DNA of 64,000 bases, taken from Multifurca ochricompacta. Taxonomy: Eukaryota; Basidiomycota; Agaricomycetes; Russulales; Russulaceae. A program made the translations under genes and the position numbers. The stretch spans positions 27,477 to 91,476 of the forward strand of contig WTXG01000143.1 in assembly GCA_022496185.1 (NCBI GenBank). Reading direction: 5' to 3'. Positions 23,009 through 32,201 of this stretch are shown piece after piece. The first letter of the stretch is position 1. Every line of letters begins with the position of its first letter. A model generated the notes under the pieces. The model was not told where the DNA came from and searched no databases. It saw nothing but the letters and a program-made list of their open reading frames with translations.

Positions 23009-23227
23009 GCGGCCATAAAGGCGCAATGGTGAGCTTAGTAGTTTTTATGCAGCCTTAAAGGCGCATTAGCAGTGCAGCCATAAAGGCGCATGAACGTTGC
23101 GTTCACTGGTAGCATCTACTTTTGCAGCCGTATAGGCGCAGACACTTATCGCAGCCATTGAAGGCGCAGAAAATGTTTATTGCGGCCATTAAAGGCGCAG
23201 AGTGTGTATTGCAGCCATAAAGGCGCA
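23009..23227 (-). repeat. Seven-copy 17-18 bp repeat in copia-2 leader
   Basis: On the + strand GCAGCCATAAAGGCGCA or close variants start at 23009, 23049, 23074, 23124, 23151, 23182 and 23211. On the element strand each unit reads TGCGCCTTTATGGCTGC. It could fold as a small GCC/GGC stem with a five-base loop, extended by a second GC pair. The array sits between the primer site and gag, where packaging and translation signals lie. Confidence 0.85.
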
Positions 23228-23239
23228 AGATGCCCACCA

Positions 23240-23251
23240 GGGCCCATAACC
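23240..23251 (-). other. copia-2 primer-binding site
   Basis: On the element strand GGTTATGGGCCC abuts the 5' LTR, the same sequence as in copia-1. It is complementary to the initiator tRNA-Met anticodon region with one G-U pair. Confidence 0.7.
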
Positions 23252-23598
23252 TATAGAACAGGTATGGCGCAGCCTACACTAGATACTACATTACTGCTAG
23301 CTATCTCACCTTTGTTTTACTTTGAGACTTAGATGCAGTCGTTAATGCGATAGCAACTGCTTAATCTATAGCAGTTATACAGTAGTTTATATACAATTTA
23401 ATGTACTATATCGGCTACTTAATTATACGAGTGCGTTATCTCGTTATTGATGTGATTTGATCACATGCCCGATCTTAGATGTATATTCTAAGTAATCTAG
23501 CTAATTATGAACGCGTTCTTACTTGCGTTATCTACGCGTGATCACAATCATGTCGTACCGCTATCCCGGAGCCTCTGTACCGGTATCTTGGTTCAACA
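23252..23598 (-). repeat. 5' LTR of copia-2
   Basis: 347 bp, identical to 17575-17921. The outer end is followed by the TSD CCCGT at 23599-23603. Confidence 0.94.
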
Positions 23599-24595
23599 CC
23601 CGTACCCGTACCCGTATGTACCCGGACCCTTACACCAAGGGTACGGGTTTGCCATACTACGGGTACGGGTACACCACAGGTCGTATACCTGCGGGTAAGG
23701 GTAGATATTTATGTTTCAAGTCTGATAGCCTAGAATAACACTGTACTACTTAAGCTATAATCCATTCGTCATCTGGCCATTCTTCATTGTTTTTGGTATC
23801 AGGTTGAGATGCTGCATACTTTAAATCAGCAGTCTCTACATAACCTGCCTTCATCCAAGCTCCCAAACATAGAAGAGCCTAAGTTGTATGCAATGGGACC
23901 ACCAGGTCTGTATACAGTATCTACAATACATGTACTGTATAGTTTTTCTGTGGCTGGTGCAATGCCACATGCGTTGCCGCCCTCATTGCCACCCTTCCAA
24001 TTTCAGCTTACCCGCTCTGGCGGGTAAGGGTTGGGTGTCTGCGGGTAGGGGTCACATGAGGGGTATGAAGATGTGACCCTGACCCGTACCCGCATGTACC
24101 CTGACCACATACCCGGCGGGTTGCGCCTACCCGTAGCGAACACTACATGCCGATGACCTCATTCATGACTACCTTTCCACCCTTCCCCCTTCCCTTGCTG
24201 CTGCCCTTCCTGTTTGTAGTCTCACAAACCTTACAATGGGAGGTAATTCACCTTCAAAACCCTCACCCCGCCTTTTTATTCGCATACCCCCGAGAAAGCC
24301 TATAAAGTCCACACCCCCACCAATATCCGCATCCGATGAAAAATGCATTCGCCATATCGCCCCACTCCCAACCCAGACCTTTGCCACATACAACTTCATT
24401 GAAATGGCTCAAAAAACCCTCCTTACACAATGCTGCCTAAACAAAGCAGCCGCTGCCTATCATCTCACCCCTGTTTTAATTGCACAGTAACTAAGAACAC
24501 CTAGAGTTCGTCAAGGGACTTCGAACCTTAGCGAGAGGTAATGTTACAATACCTAATACGATACCTTTCCCCGTGCTATACAGACAGAAACGTAC

Positions 24596-25084
24596 TGTGA
24601 CAGAATTCACCCTGCGACGTTACTAATGACTCAACATTGTGTTTCACTGGTGTTTTACTCACTGAGGGCCCAACCCCTCCTCATTCTCCTTAGTTCTAGC
24701 TCGTTCTACTGCACAACCATTTAGATATTATATCATAGAACTAGAACCTTCTATTTACTATGACATAGCTAGAACTACATGTATTTAAAGACCAACTAGA
24801 GTAGAGAGACAGACTAAGTCTGTTCTCTTGTGTTCAATCAAAGGTGCTTCGGAATCCTTGAGTCCTCCCAGTTAGAACCCACTTGAACTCTCCAAGATGT
24901 GACTTGGAGAGCCTTCATCATCTTGAACTTGCTGCAGGACCGAGCGTCTCTGCCGTCGACTTCGAATCTCACGCGCGTGCCCTATCGACTTTGAACTAGG
25001 CTTGATCCACTGTGACCTTTGAACCTTGACTGAACTTGTTTCCTCTTGTTCGACGACGACACAGTTCCACACCTAACTGTGACA
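24596..25084 (+). repeat. 5' LTR of element C
   Basis: 489 bp with TATA-like TATTTAAAG at 24782-24790. The inferred RNA start region at 24815-24826 (TAAGTCTGTTCT) is complementary to the downstream primer site. Confidence 0.93.
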
Positions 25085-25086
25085 TT

Positions 25087-25098
25087 AGAACAGACTTA
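25087..25098 (+). other. Self-primer binding site of element C
   Basis: AGAACAGACTTA, starting two bases after the LTR, is a perfect 12-base complement of LTR positions 24815-24826. A near repeat (AGAACAGACTTAACC) follows at about 25,115. This matches Tf1-like self-priming rather than tRNA priming. Confidence 0.6.
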
Positions 25099-25283
25099 CT
25101 CAAACAGAAAGACACTAGAACAGACTTAACCGAAACCAACGAAGAACTTACCGAACGCGTGAGGCGACGACGACGCGTCCCTCACCCCGACACCGGAACT
25201 CGATCCATCTTGATCCTGGTGACCTGACTTATCCTGGTCATCGTCTTGACCTTGATAACTTGACTCCGATCCGTATTGATCCC

Positions 25284-25447
25284 ATTGATTCGTCGCGGTC
25301 GACGTACTGACCGCGGCTTCGATTCCTTGCTTTGTCGTGGTCGACGTACTGACCGCGGCTTCGATTCCTTGCTTTGTCGTGGTCGACGTACTGACCGCGG
25401 CTTGACTCCTTGATCCGTCGTGGTCGACGTAGTGACCGCGGCTTGAC
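25284..25447 (+). repeat. 42-bp tandem repeat in element C
   Basis: About four tandem units built on GGTCGACGTACTGACCGCGG, with period 42 (14 codons, open in more than one frame on both strands). A fifth diverged unit lies at about 25,547-25,574. Length and codon-multiple period suggest it was once coding. Confidence 0.75.
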
Positions 25448-26559
25448 TCCTTCGATCTGTCTTGATCATCGTCTTGATCTTGACTGCCAGATTCTGTCTT
25501 GGTTGCGACCTTGATAGTTTGACTCGATCACGTTTGATCGTTTATTGATTCGTCACGGTCGAGGTACTGACCGCGGCTTGATTGTGGTCGAGGTAGACCA
25601 CCGAATGGACCCCGGATGCCAGTGATCCTGATTACCGGACCAGAACTGCAAAGGTGACAAGTTGTCCCTTGCACGAAACCCAGAAAGTCGCGACGACCGC
25701 GCAAGAACCCCGAACCCCGACCTTGAAGGGATACGTCTCTTGAAGACCGACCTCGACATCGAAACCCGAACCACGACCTTGGAGCCGACGATGTTCCAAA
25801 TCGATTCCCATAATCGACCTGCCGTTCTTGTGATAGAGGACGCCCTGACATCAGACACCATCGAACCCGAACACCAACTCCGGAACCTGAAAAGTGCCTT
25901 TAACGGACGACGCGTTCCTTGAATATCAATCACCGGATCAAAATCTAAAACAGAAACTGAAGACATACCACCTGAAAACCGAAACCGCCTTACATTGCTT
26001 GTCAGCAATCCCCGACCGACAGTGTCCAGAGTCACGGACCTGTGAACCCAGAATCCTTGAACCCCGACTTGAGGCAAGCTTGCTTCACGAATAGACCATC
26101 GAATCCATCGAAAAGAGACTTGACACCGCGACTCCGAAGTCCCGGTTTGACATCCCGAGCCTGCACCATCGATAACATCGCCATACATCTAAAGAAGAAC
26201 ACCAAGTGGTTAGAATCCACAAAAGAAGACGTACCATCCAAAGGATATTAGGTTCCCTATCGACAGCCTAAGAATTGCAGAGGACTGGTACAGAAACACT
26301 CGACACCAAGTACACCCGAAAACTAGAAGGCAACTCGAAGCAATTAGAATTGCCCCGGAAAGGAGCGGGATTAAACTCACCTATAGATCCGATTCCACGA
26401 CCATCCAGAACAAACGGTCTCGAATTACCCACATCCTTGCTTTGAAGAGGGAAGGAAACATCGATGACCTAGCCACACAATAGAGAACGGAACAAGCACT
26501 TCCGCAGAGCGACCCACCGCCGAAACCGACCGGAGTTTGCCGTGGGAAGACAAGACTGG

Positions 26560-26900
26560 CTCAAAGGAAAACACTTCAAAATGCATTCTCCTTCTTCCAA
26601 GCTGGCACCACGCCGATTTGGACCGTTCACAATAAAAAAGATCAGATACCTTCAACTGCCTGCCGATTAAACTTGCAAGCCCACTGAGTGAACTACACAC
26701 ACCCGCCATCTAGTCTTGTCAACAACGAAGAAAAAAAATATGAAGTAGGACGCCTTATCAGGCATTGATATCATGGCCGTACGAAGACAGTGCATTCTTA
26801 GTCGACTGGAAAGGTTACCCTTCAAGCGATGACTTTTGGACGCCTGCCGCTCCGACATCTATGCGTCGAGGACGCCGCAAGCCTTAGGAGGGGGGTAATT
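26560..26900 (+). pseudogene. Decayed integrase C-terminus and chromodomain of element C
   Basis: Near 26,590 a frame reads KLAPRRFGPFTIKKI, the GPF/Y module of Ty3 integrase. Near 26,800 another frame reads LVDWKGYPSSDDFW, a chromodomain core. Stops and frame changes separate them. The Arg/Pro-rich open frame at 27,182-27,844 downstream has no recognisable domain. Confidence 0.65.
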
Positions 26901-27998
26901 ATTCCATCTGTGACTCAGTGTTTCCCCAGAAATTCGCTCTACCCTGGCACACATCAAGAACTTCGCTCGCCCTTTCACTCAAATTGTTCATCAAACCCAA
27001 CGCACGCCCAGAACATCCACCTCAACATCTCGACCGACAACGAAACCCGAATCCGGCGCATCTCAGCAGCACCGACGCCGCCTCCCACACCAGCACCACC
27101 GAATGAAGACCCGATCGTTACAAGAAGTCGGAACGCGCTTGACAGAAGAACAAGCCTGACGCATACACGCTACACAGTCCAATGACGATCCAAGAAGTCG
27201 GATACCAACCCGAATTCCCACCTTGCCGTCCCTCGCAGCTGTCAGTCGACGACATAGGTCTTCATAAGTACATCCACCCTGGGCCGCCGTCCGTACGAAA
27301 CCACGTCCATTCCACGCATTGCCAACACCGATACATCAGGAGTAATGAAGGTTGCACCTTGCATGCCAGGTTCGTAAGCTTTAACTACCGACAACGTAAC
27401 CCCCAGGTTCTCGCCACGATGAGCGAGAACCAGCCACTCTTCGCCATTGCGCTCCACGCTAGAAACCACTCTCGAACCCCGCGACGCCCCAATCCTCCAA
27501 TTTCGCGCTTCCAACAGCGACTCTTCAACACGGAGATGCTTTACACCGAACTGGATCAACACCGCGCTCGACGACTTGCGCGATCCCGGAGTTTGGGCCG
27601 AAGCGACAAGATTCCGCGCAATGACGAACGATTTGGACGTAGCCCAGCAGGCCGTGGCCGCCGCACGAAAGCAAATAGAATAGCAGTCCAGAAGGTACGA
27701 ACATCGACGCAAGAGCTGACACGACGCAACGCGTACCACCAAATTTATCCGCACCTCACCTACCTATATGCCTGGCAAGATCGCATCCGACCGAACAAAC
27801 TCACAAGATTCACGCCGCACCCGGAACCGCGCGCCGTCTTGTAAGAAGACTTGACAACACACGACGTCCCTCAAGCTGCACGACGACTGGACGATACTCG
27901 ACAACCACTCGACGACCGCGCGCGCCGCGACCACGAACCCTGCCGCCACCGACATTCAACGACGTTTGGGGGCAAACGTCAGCCTACAGAAGGGGTAA

Positions 27999-28488
27999 TG
28001 TGACAGAATTCACCCTGCGACGTTACTAATGACTCAACATTGTGTTTCACTGGTGTTTTACTCACTGAGGGCCCAACCCCTCCTCATTCTCCTTAGTTCT
28101 AGCTCGTTCTACTGCACAACCATTTAGATATTATATCATAGAACTAGAACCTTCTATTTACTATGACATAGCTAGAACTACATGTATTTAAAGACCAACT
28201 AGAGTAGAGAGACAGACTAAGTCTGTTCTCTTGTGTTCAATCAAAGGTGCTTCGGAATCCTTGAGTCCTCCCAGTTAGAACCCCACTTGAACTCTCCAAG
28301 ATGTGACTTGGAGAGCCTTCATCATCTTGAACTTGCTGCAGGACCGAGCGTCTCTGCCGTCGACTTCGAATCTCACGCGCGTGCCCTATCGACTTTGAAC
28401 TAGGCTTGATCCACTGTGACCTTTGAACCTTGACTGAACTTGTTTCCTCTTGTTCGACGACGACACAGTTCCACACCTAACTGTGACA
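27999..28488 (+). repeat. 3' LTR of element C
   Basis: 490 bp. It is preceded by a purine-rich AGAAGGGG stretch, the probable polypurine tract, and followed by TSD CGTAC. Confidence 0.93.
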
Positions 28489-28772
28489 CGTACGATACTG
28501 CAACGTACGACTTTTTCTCCTCCTTTACTCTTACTAGCCTCAAACCTTAGCAGCACCCTTAACATAATAACGTCATCCTCTTCCACTCCTATTTAAGTTA
28601 CCATACGCTCAAGCTATATTCCTTAGTCTTGAGCTTTTGTGATCTACGTAGCTCTGTGACCCGGAATATCACCCTCTCTCCTCTTTACTTGAGCTGCGCG
28701 CTGAGTAACTGCCTTGCCTCCCAAACTATTGGACTTTGGACCAGCGAACTGAGCTTCGAACGTAACAGTATC

Positions 28773-31003
28773 ACTCATACGTGAGCAAAAGACAACGACA
28801 TCTATAAGCACGCAGGGGGGTGAATACAATGTGAGCCCCGGAAAGAGTACTCCGAGTCGCGTGCGCTGCCCTCCCTCCCCCCCGCGTTCTGCGTTCTCCC
28901 GGACTTGTCAGCTCTTTTTTTAACCTCGTTGCGTGGTAGGGGAACCGCTCAGTGGACTGTATTTATGTTTGGGAGATGCAGAGATCGTTGGCAGATTAGT
29001 TTATTTCACAAATATACATGCATGGCGTAGTACAGGTAAGACTACCACAACAAGATTTTTGAAGCGTGACCTCGTCTGGAACGCTTTAATGGTAATTCTA
29101 CAACTGGCCAGATAAAACGTTATACATGGCTCAAAGAAAGCTAACAACAAGCATAAGACCCTCTGTGATATTTTTAGTATTTGTCGAACCAAGCTCCTCT
29201 TGATCGTCCGGCATGAAGCCAAGAGTGCAACAGGCCCCTTTCCCTGTACAGGCATCTCCATACCTATAGCACACCCGTACACATTGGCATGTGAGACTGT
29301 CTCAGTCGGTTGTACTTCTCTGCCAACGGAACAAGTGCGTCACTCATGTTCAGGTTAGACCATTCTGACTTGTAGTCCTACGGCCGTTCTGCACGTTTAC
29401 AAGACACGCCACTGGGTTCCTAGGGGAAACGAGTTCCATTCAACCTGAACAGTAAATCGGAACACCTTTTCACGAGGGTGAACAAATGAAATAAAAAAGA
29501 TCCAACTTCCTCGGTGGATGGGAAAACGCGCATGCAAATTTTTTAAGTCGTGGAAAGCGGGCTCTGACTTTCGAGGGAAGAATTAGATTGTGGTATCTGG
29601 AAATAGGGCGACGCGAGAGGTACCCGTGCTATCCCGGCAGTCGCCAAAAAAATACCTCCTTCCCAATTCTAATACGTACCTCTCCTACGCCAAATATTCC
29701 AGGTTCCCCCCTTTAATTGTAGACCTAATTCGGAATTCAACGTTGGTATGACGGTGGTGCCCGGGAGATGGGGTATCGTGGGGAAAGATTTTGGGTTCTT
29801 CTCGCTTTCAGGGTCGCACAAGACCGAATCGGCGGAAAGAGGTGACAAAAGTCGGAAGTCCGAGATGGGTGGGGGGATCAAGGAGAACCCAAGAAAAAGA
29901 GGCGTGAAAACGTGGTCGATCATAATATTCTTTCTGACGGAAAGACTACAAGGTGATTGTTAAAGCCTCTGAAAGTGAACGCAACTAGATCGCGACAAGG
30001 GCTGCTGGAACCAATATCGTTAAAAAAAAAACAACGTTGAGAATACCTCTTGATGACCTGCGCCAACCTCCATGCAAAGAAAAGTTCGGGTGCGCTCATC
30101 ATTCGTGAGGTTCAAAAATGCAGCAAACGATGCTGCGAATCTTGGGGCGAAAAAAAAAAGTAAATCAGCTCACCTTGCGCAGGAATCTCTAGAGGCGAAA
30201 AGAAAAGAAGGGGGGATATGGACCGATGATAGTGTGGAGAAAGTGAAAGTATAGAGAAACTCACGGAGCGTGAGCCTTGGCAGAGTCCCCCGCACAGCAC
30301 GTTTCATCTCCTCCCTCTGATGACCACACAAGAAAAAAGGTCGTGTCAGCGACACATGCAACTCGCGCACGCCAGCTACAGAGCCCGAGTCTGGATCCAG
30401 ACCACCAAGACCGCGCGTGCTTGGCACCTGTTCCCTCACAATGCCCATAGCGCGCTCAACGACACTTCTCAGCGCGCTCCGAAGCACGAGTGGAACGTAC
30501 ACGTATGTTGCCCATTGACTATCTACGTGCGGGGTCGCGCGCGTACGGCCTTGATATTTTGATGGATCATCGATGGGGACCGCGGGTGCGAGGTGCGCAG
30601 GAAGTGTTGGTGGCTTGCGCTTCTTGACAGGTGGGTGTGATGGCTGTTTTTTCCACCTTGGTGTTCTCGTCTTCGTTCTCGGAAGGGGAAGAATTTGCGT
30701 AGGACACGAGTGCAGCGGAATGGGTTCACTTCATCCACTGACCGGACCCCGACACAACGGAAGAAAGGGAAAACACAATGGGAATATTCGGCCCCGGTAG
30801 TTGATTCGACGCCCGCCCTCCTCTTCTCTCAATTCACGAACTATTCATCGCTCATCACTTATAAGCGAGTCGTTGATAACAATGCTCGCCATTTTACAGC
30901 GCCTTGTTCTCATTCTTTCCATGGCGACAGCTACTTAACACGGACCCATCAAGCTGAGGGACGCCGTACTGCCGCATGCAACTCAAATGAAATATGTGCT
31001 CGG
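28773..31003. other. Unexplained 2.2-kb spacer
   Basis: Between the transposon nest and gene X. Many short frames on both strands, none with a domain or a convincing exon chain. No LTR, TIR or tandem array was recognised. Confidence 0.4.
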
Positions 31004-31888
31004 TCATTTTTGTTCGCCAGCTGAGATATTCTCAACACCTCCTTCATTCACAATAGGGTACAAAGCTGTTCCTTCTGGATACACATCTCGCATATCTCTG
31101 TGCCAGGGTACGGCGTCTATTAGAAGACAAGTGCGCCGCATTCCGTTACTGTTGGTCAAGCTTTGAAGGACGCTGGGAATAGAACTTCGAGAACTGTCCA
31201 GCGCTGTGACCTTCACGCTCCAAATCATCAAGATCAAGCTGACTCGGAAAATTGGAAGAAAACAGTGGTGTCGCTTCCCCGTCCATACTCCATGGCCCGT
31301 TGCCCATGGAGTATCTACGTCCTGATTGAGCTCGATCTCCTGCTCCTCGCAGTCTAGAGGATCTTCAAAAAGCGCATCTTCATCTTCATCTTCATTAGGG
31401 GGAGTGTCCATTAATTGTCCCTTCTCCACATCGTAGTCCCATACAGTCTCCCAAGATCCCCTTAGAAAAGATGGGTTTCGATGTGGCTCTGGAGCTTGCG
31501 TAGATGACTGTCTGCGCATTGAGGGAAGGATCCGGAACTTGGCCGGTATTCCTAAAGCTTGATCAGACGCCAGGCAAGAAACAATGTGCTGGGTGCTATT
31601 CTCACCGATACGCGTGACAGTTTGAGGGGGTCCGTGAATACCGAATTCTTCTTCCATCATTAAGATAGTTGTCGAACGACGACGAGCAGGCATGGCGTCG
31701 ACTCTTTGTGGTATCTGGGTGGCCATGGGAGAGAAGAACATTGAGATGGCGAATCCGGGTTCACGTCGATATGGAGTGAGGCCTTCTGCAATAAGTATAT
31801 TTATATTTATGACTCGGACGGGCAGCTCCAAGAGCTCTGTTGCGGGGCGTTGACGAATGCAAGTCATCGCTTGTTTACAAGTGTGCAA
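31004..31888 (-). CDS. Gene X, unrecognised, left copy
   Basis: An uninterrupted 294-codon frame from ATG 31888. It shows a Pro/Arg-rich N-terminal third, a middle part (FRILPSMRRQSS) and a strongly acidic stretch (NEDEDEDALFEDP). The C-terminal third may be read through an intron, because the same DNA in the right-hand copy is also open in a second frame (DGEATPLFSSNFPSQLDL). It has no known domain. The same gene lies inverted at 59,627-60,467, so it marks the outer ends of the large inverted repeat. Function unknown. Confidence 0.45.
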   Translation of the reverse strand: MHTCKQAMTCIRQRPATELLELPVRVININILIAEGLTPYRREPGFAISMFFSPMATQIPQRVDAMPARRRSTTILMMEEEFGIHGPPQTVTRIGENSTQHIVSCLASDQALGIPAKFRILPSMRRQSSTQAPEPHRNPSFLRGSWETVWDYDVEKGQLMDTPPNEDEDEDALFEDPLDCEEQEIELNQDVDTPWATGHGVWTGKRHHCFLPIFRVSLILMIWSVKVTALDSSRSSIPSVLQSLTNSNGMRRTCLLIDAVPWHRDMRDVYPEGTALYPIVNEGGVENISAGEQK

Positions 31889-32201
31889 CTGAATACAATA
31901 CTCTTAATCGCTATGGTGACTTTGAACAAGGGCCGATATTCAAATCGCTAGGAACACCACGGTATTTCTCGATCTCGAAGAGGCGTCAACACGGGAATGA
32001 ATAATAACCCATCTCTCGGACTTCGGCTACTGAACAGCGGAAGTATAACATGCTGCTGCCTCTCTTTGAGTGCCCCAAATGTGTTTCCGCACACCCGCTA
32101 TAGGGAGCCAACCGAGGCCCTCCCCCTATCAACGCTCCCGGGTAATAAATTCACATTTACGTTCTCTACGTATCGTATCAACGTATTTGTCAACTAAAGT
32201 G

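Larger units (their letters stand above)
17575..23598 (-). mobile_element. copia-2: Ty1/copia element, identical LTRs, broken frames
   Basis: 6024 bp, TSD CCCGT at 17570-17574 and 23599-23603. The two 347-bp LTRs (17575-17921 and 23252-23598) are identical by eye, implying recent insertion. A primer site GGTTATGGGCCC follows the 5' LTR and an AAGGGGGAG polypurine tract (17922-17930, minus strand) precedes the 3' LTR. Coding content is gag, protease, integrase, RT and RNase H in copia order. The frame changes at five places, and each change is equivalent to a single missing base. Confidence 0.95.
17529..24145 (+). mobile_element. hAT-type MITE (588 bp net) carrying copia-2
   Basis: Terminal inverted repeats TAGTGTTTGCCACGGGTA (17529-17546) and its near-complement ending at 24145 differ at two of 18 positions. 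The flanking 8-bp TSD CATGCCGA (17521-17528 and 24146-24153) is diagnostic of hAT transposition. The interior is rich in short ACCCG/CGGGT subterminal repeats on both sides and has no transposase, so it is non-autonomous. Copia-2 inserted into one of these ACCCGT repeats. Orientation is arbitrary. Confidence 0.88.
16136..24490 (+). pseudogene. pol: pol integrase and chromodomain of outer Ty3 element, split
   Basis: The segment 16136-17528 encodes the HHCC zinc finger region (GHPGRRNT, CHACQATKPR). It is followed by a DDE integrase core (ISLDLITDLPLS, ISDRDPRF, FHPQTDGQTERMNR) and a GPF/Y module (KLAPRRHGPFTI). A chromodomain (IDHVIGHHRSGRLG .. LCWKGFPSSDNEWVN) follows. The frame is cut at 17528 by the hAT MITE. 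Removing 17529-24145 and one CATGCCGA copy restores frame, and the protein continues through 24154-24490 to a stop shortly before the right LTR. Chromodomains steer insertion to heterochromatin in chromoviruses; that role here is inferred. Confidence 0.9.
24596..28488 (+). mobile_element. Element C: Ty3-type LTR element, non-autonomous
   Basis: Inserted in the right LTR of the outer element, with TSD CGTAC at 24591-24595 and 28489-28493. LTRs 24596-25084 and 27999-28488 (TGTGACAG..CTGTGACA) differ only by one C in a C3/C4 run. The 2.9-kb interior has no intact gag or pol. Only a decayed integrase C-terminus and chromodomain remain near 26.6-26.9 kb. Near-identical LTRs with a gutted interior suggest mobilisation in trans. 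Solo LTR B at 9306 belongs to the same family. Confidence 0.9.
5838..28767 (+). mobile_element. Outer Ty3/gypsy LTR retrotransposon with nested insertions
   Basis: The element runs from LTR 5838-6165 to a split LTR (24542-24595 plus 28494-28767), flanked by a 5-bp TSD GTATC at 5833-5837 and 28768-28772. Both LTRs are 328 bp and identical by eye. Order of domains is gag (CCHC knuckle), protease, reverse transcriptase, RNase H, integrase, chromodomain: Ty3/gypsy (Metaviridae) order, chromovirus-type. Six insertions interrupt it: solo LTR A (6636-7544), solo LTR B (9306-9791), copia-1 (10599-15846), a hAT MITE (17529-24145) carrying copia-2, and Ty3 element C (24596-28488). Removing these with their TSDs leaves about 5.75 kb with the frame continuous across the junctions. 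Two in-frame TGA codons and two one-base breaks remain in gag-pol. Confidence 0.95.

Noticed and set aside
23009..23227. CRISPR-like array (short repeats with variable spacers)
   Set aside because: Fungal nuclear DNA, irregular spacer lengths, no cas genes, and it lies in a retrotransposon leader.
26032..26251. Short open frames in the 25.5-26.4 kb region as host genes
   Set aside because: They lie inside element C between its LTRs, overlap on both strands and show no host-like domain.
5838..28767. Repeat-induced point mutation (RIP) as the cause of broken TE frames
   Set aside because: Breaks are mostly single-base deficits, with only two C-to-T stops. LTRs are identical and copia-1 is intact, which does not fit RIP.
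29669..30502. Minus-strand open frames at 29.7-30.5 kb as exons of a gene
   Set aside because: No consistent splice chain, domain or codon bias could be seen; kept as unexplained spacer.
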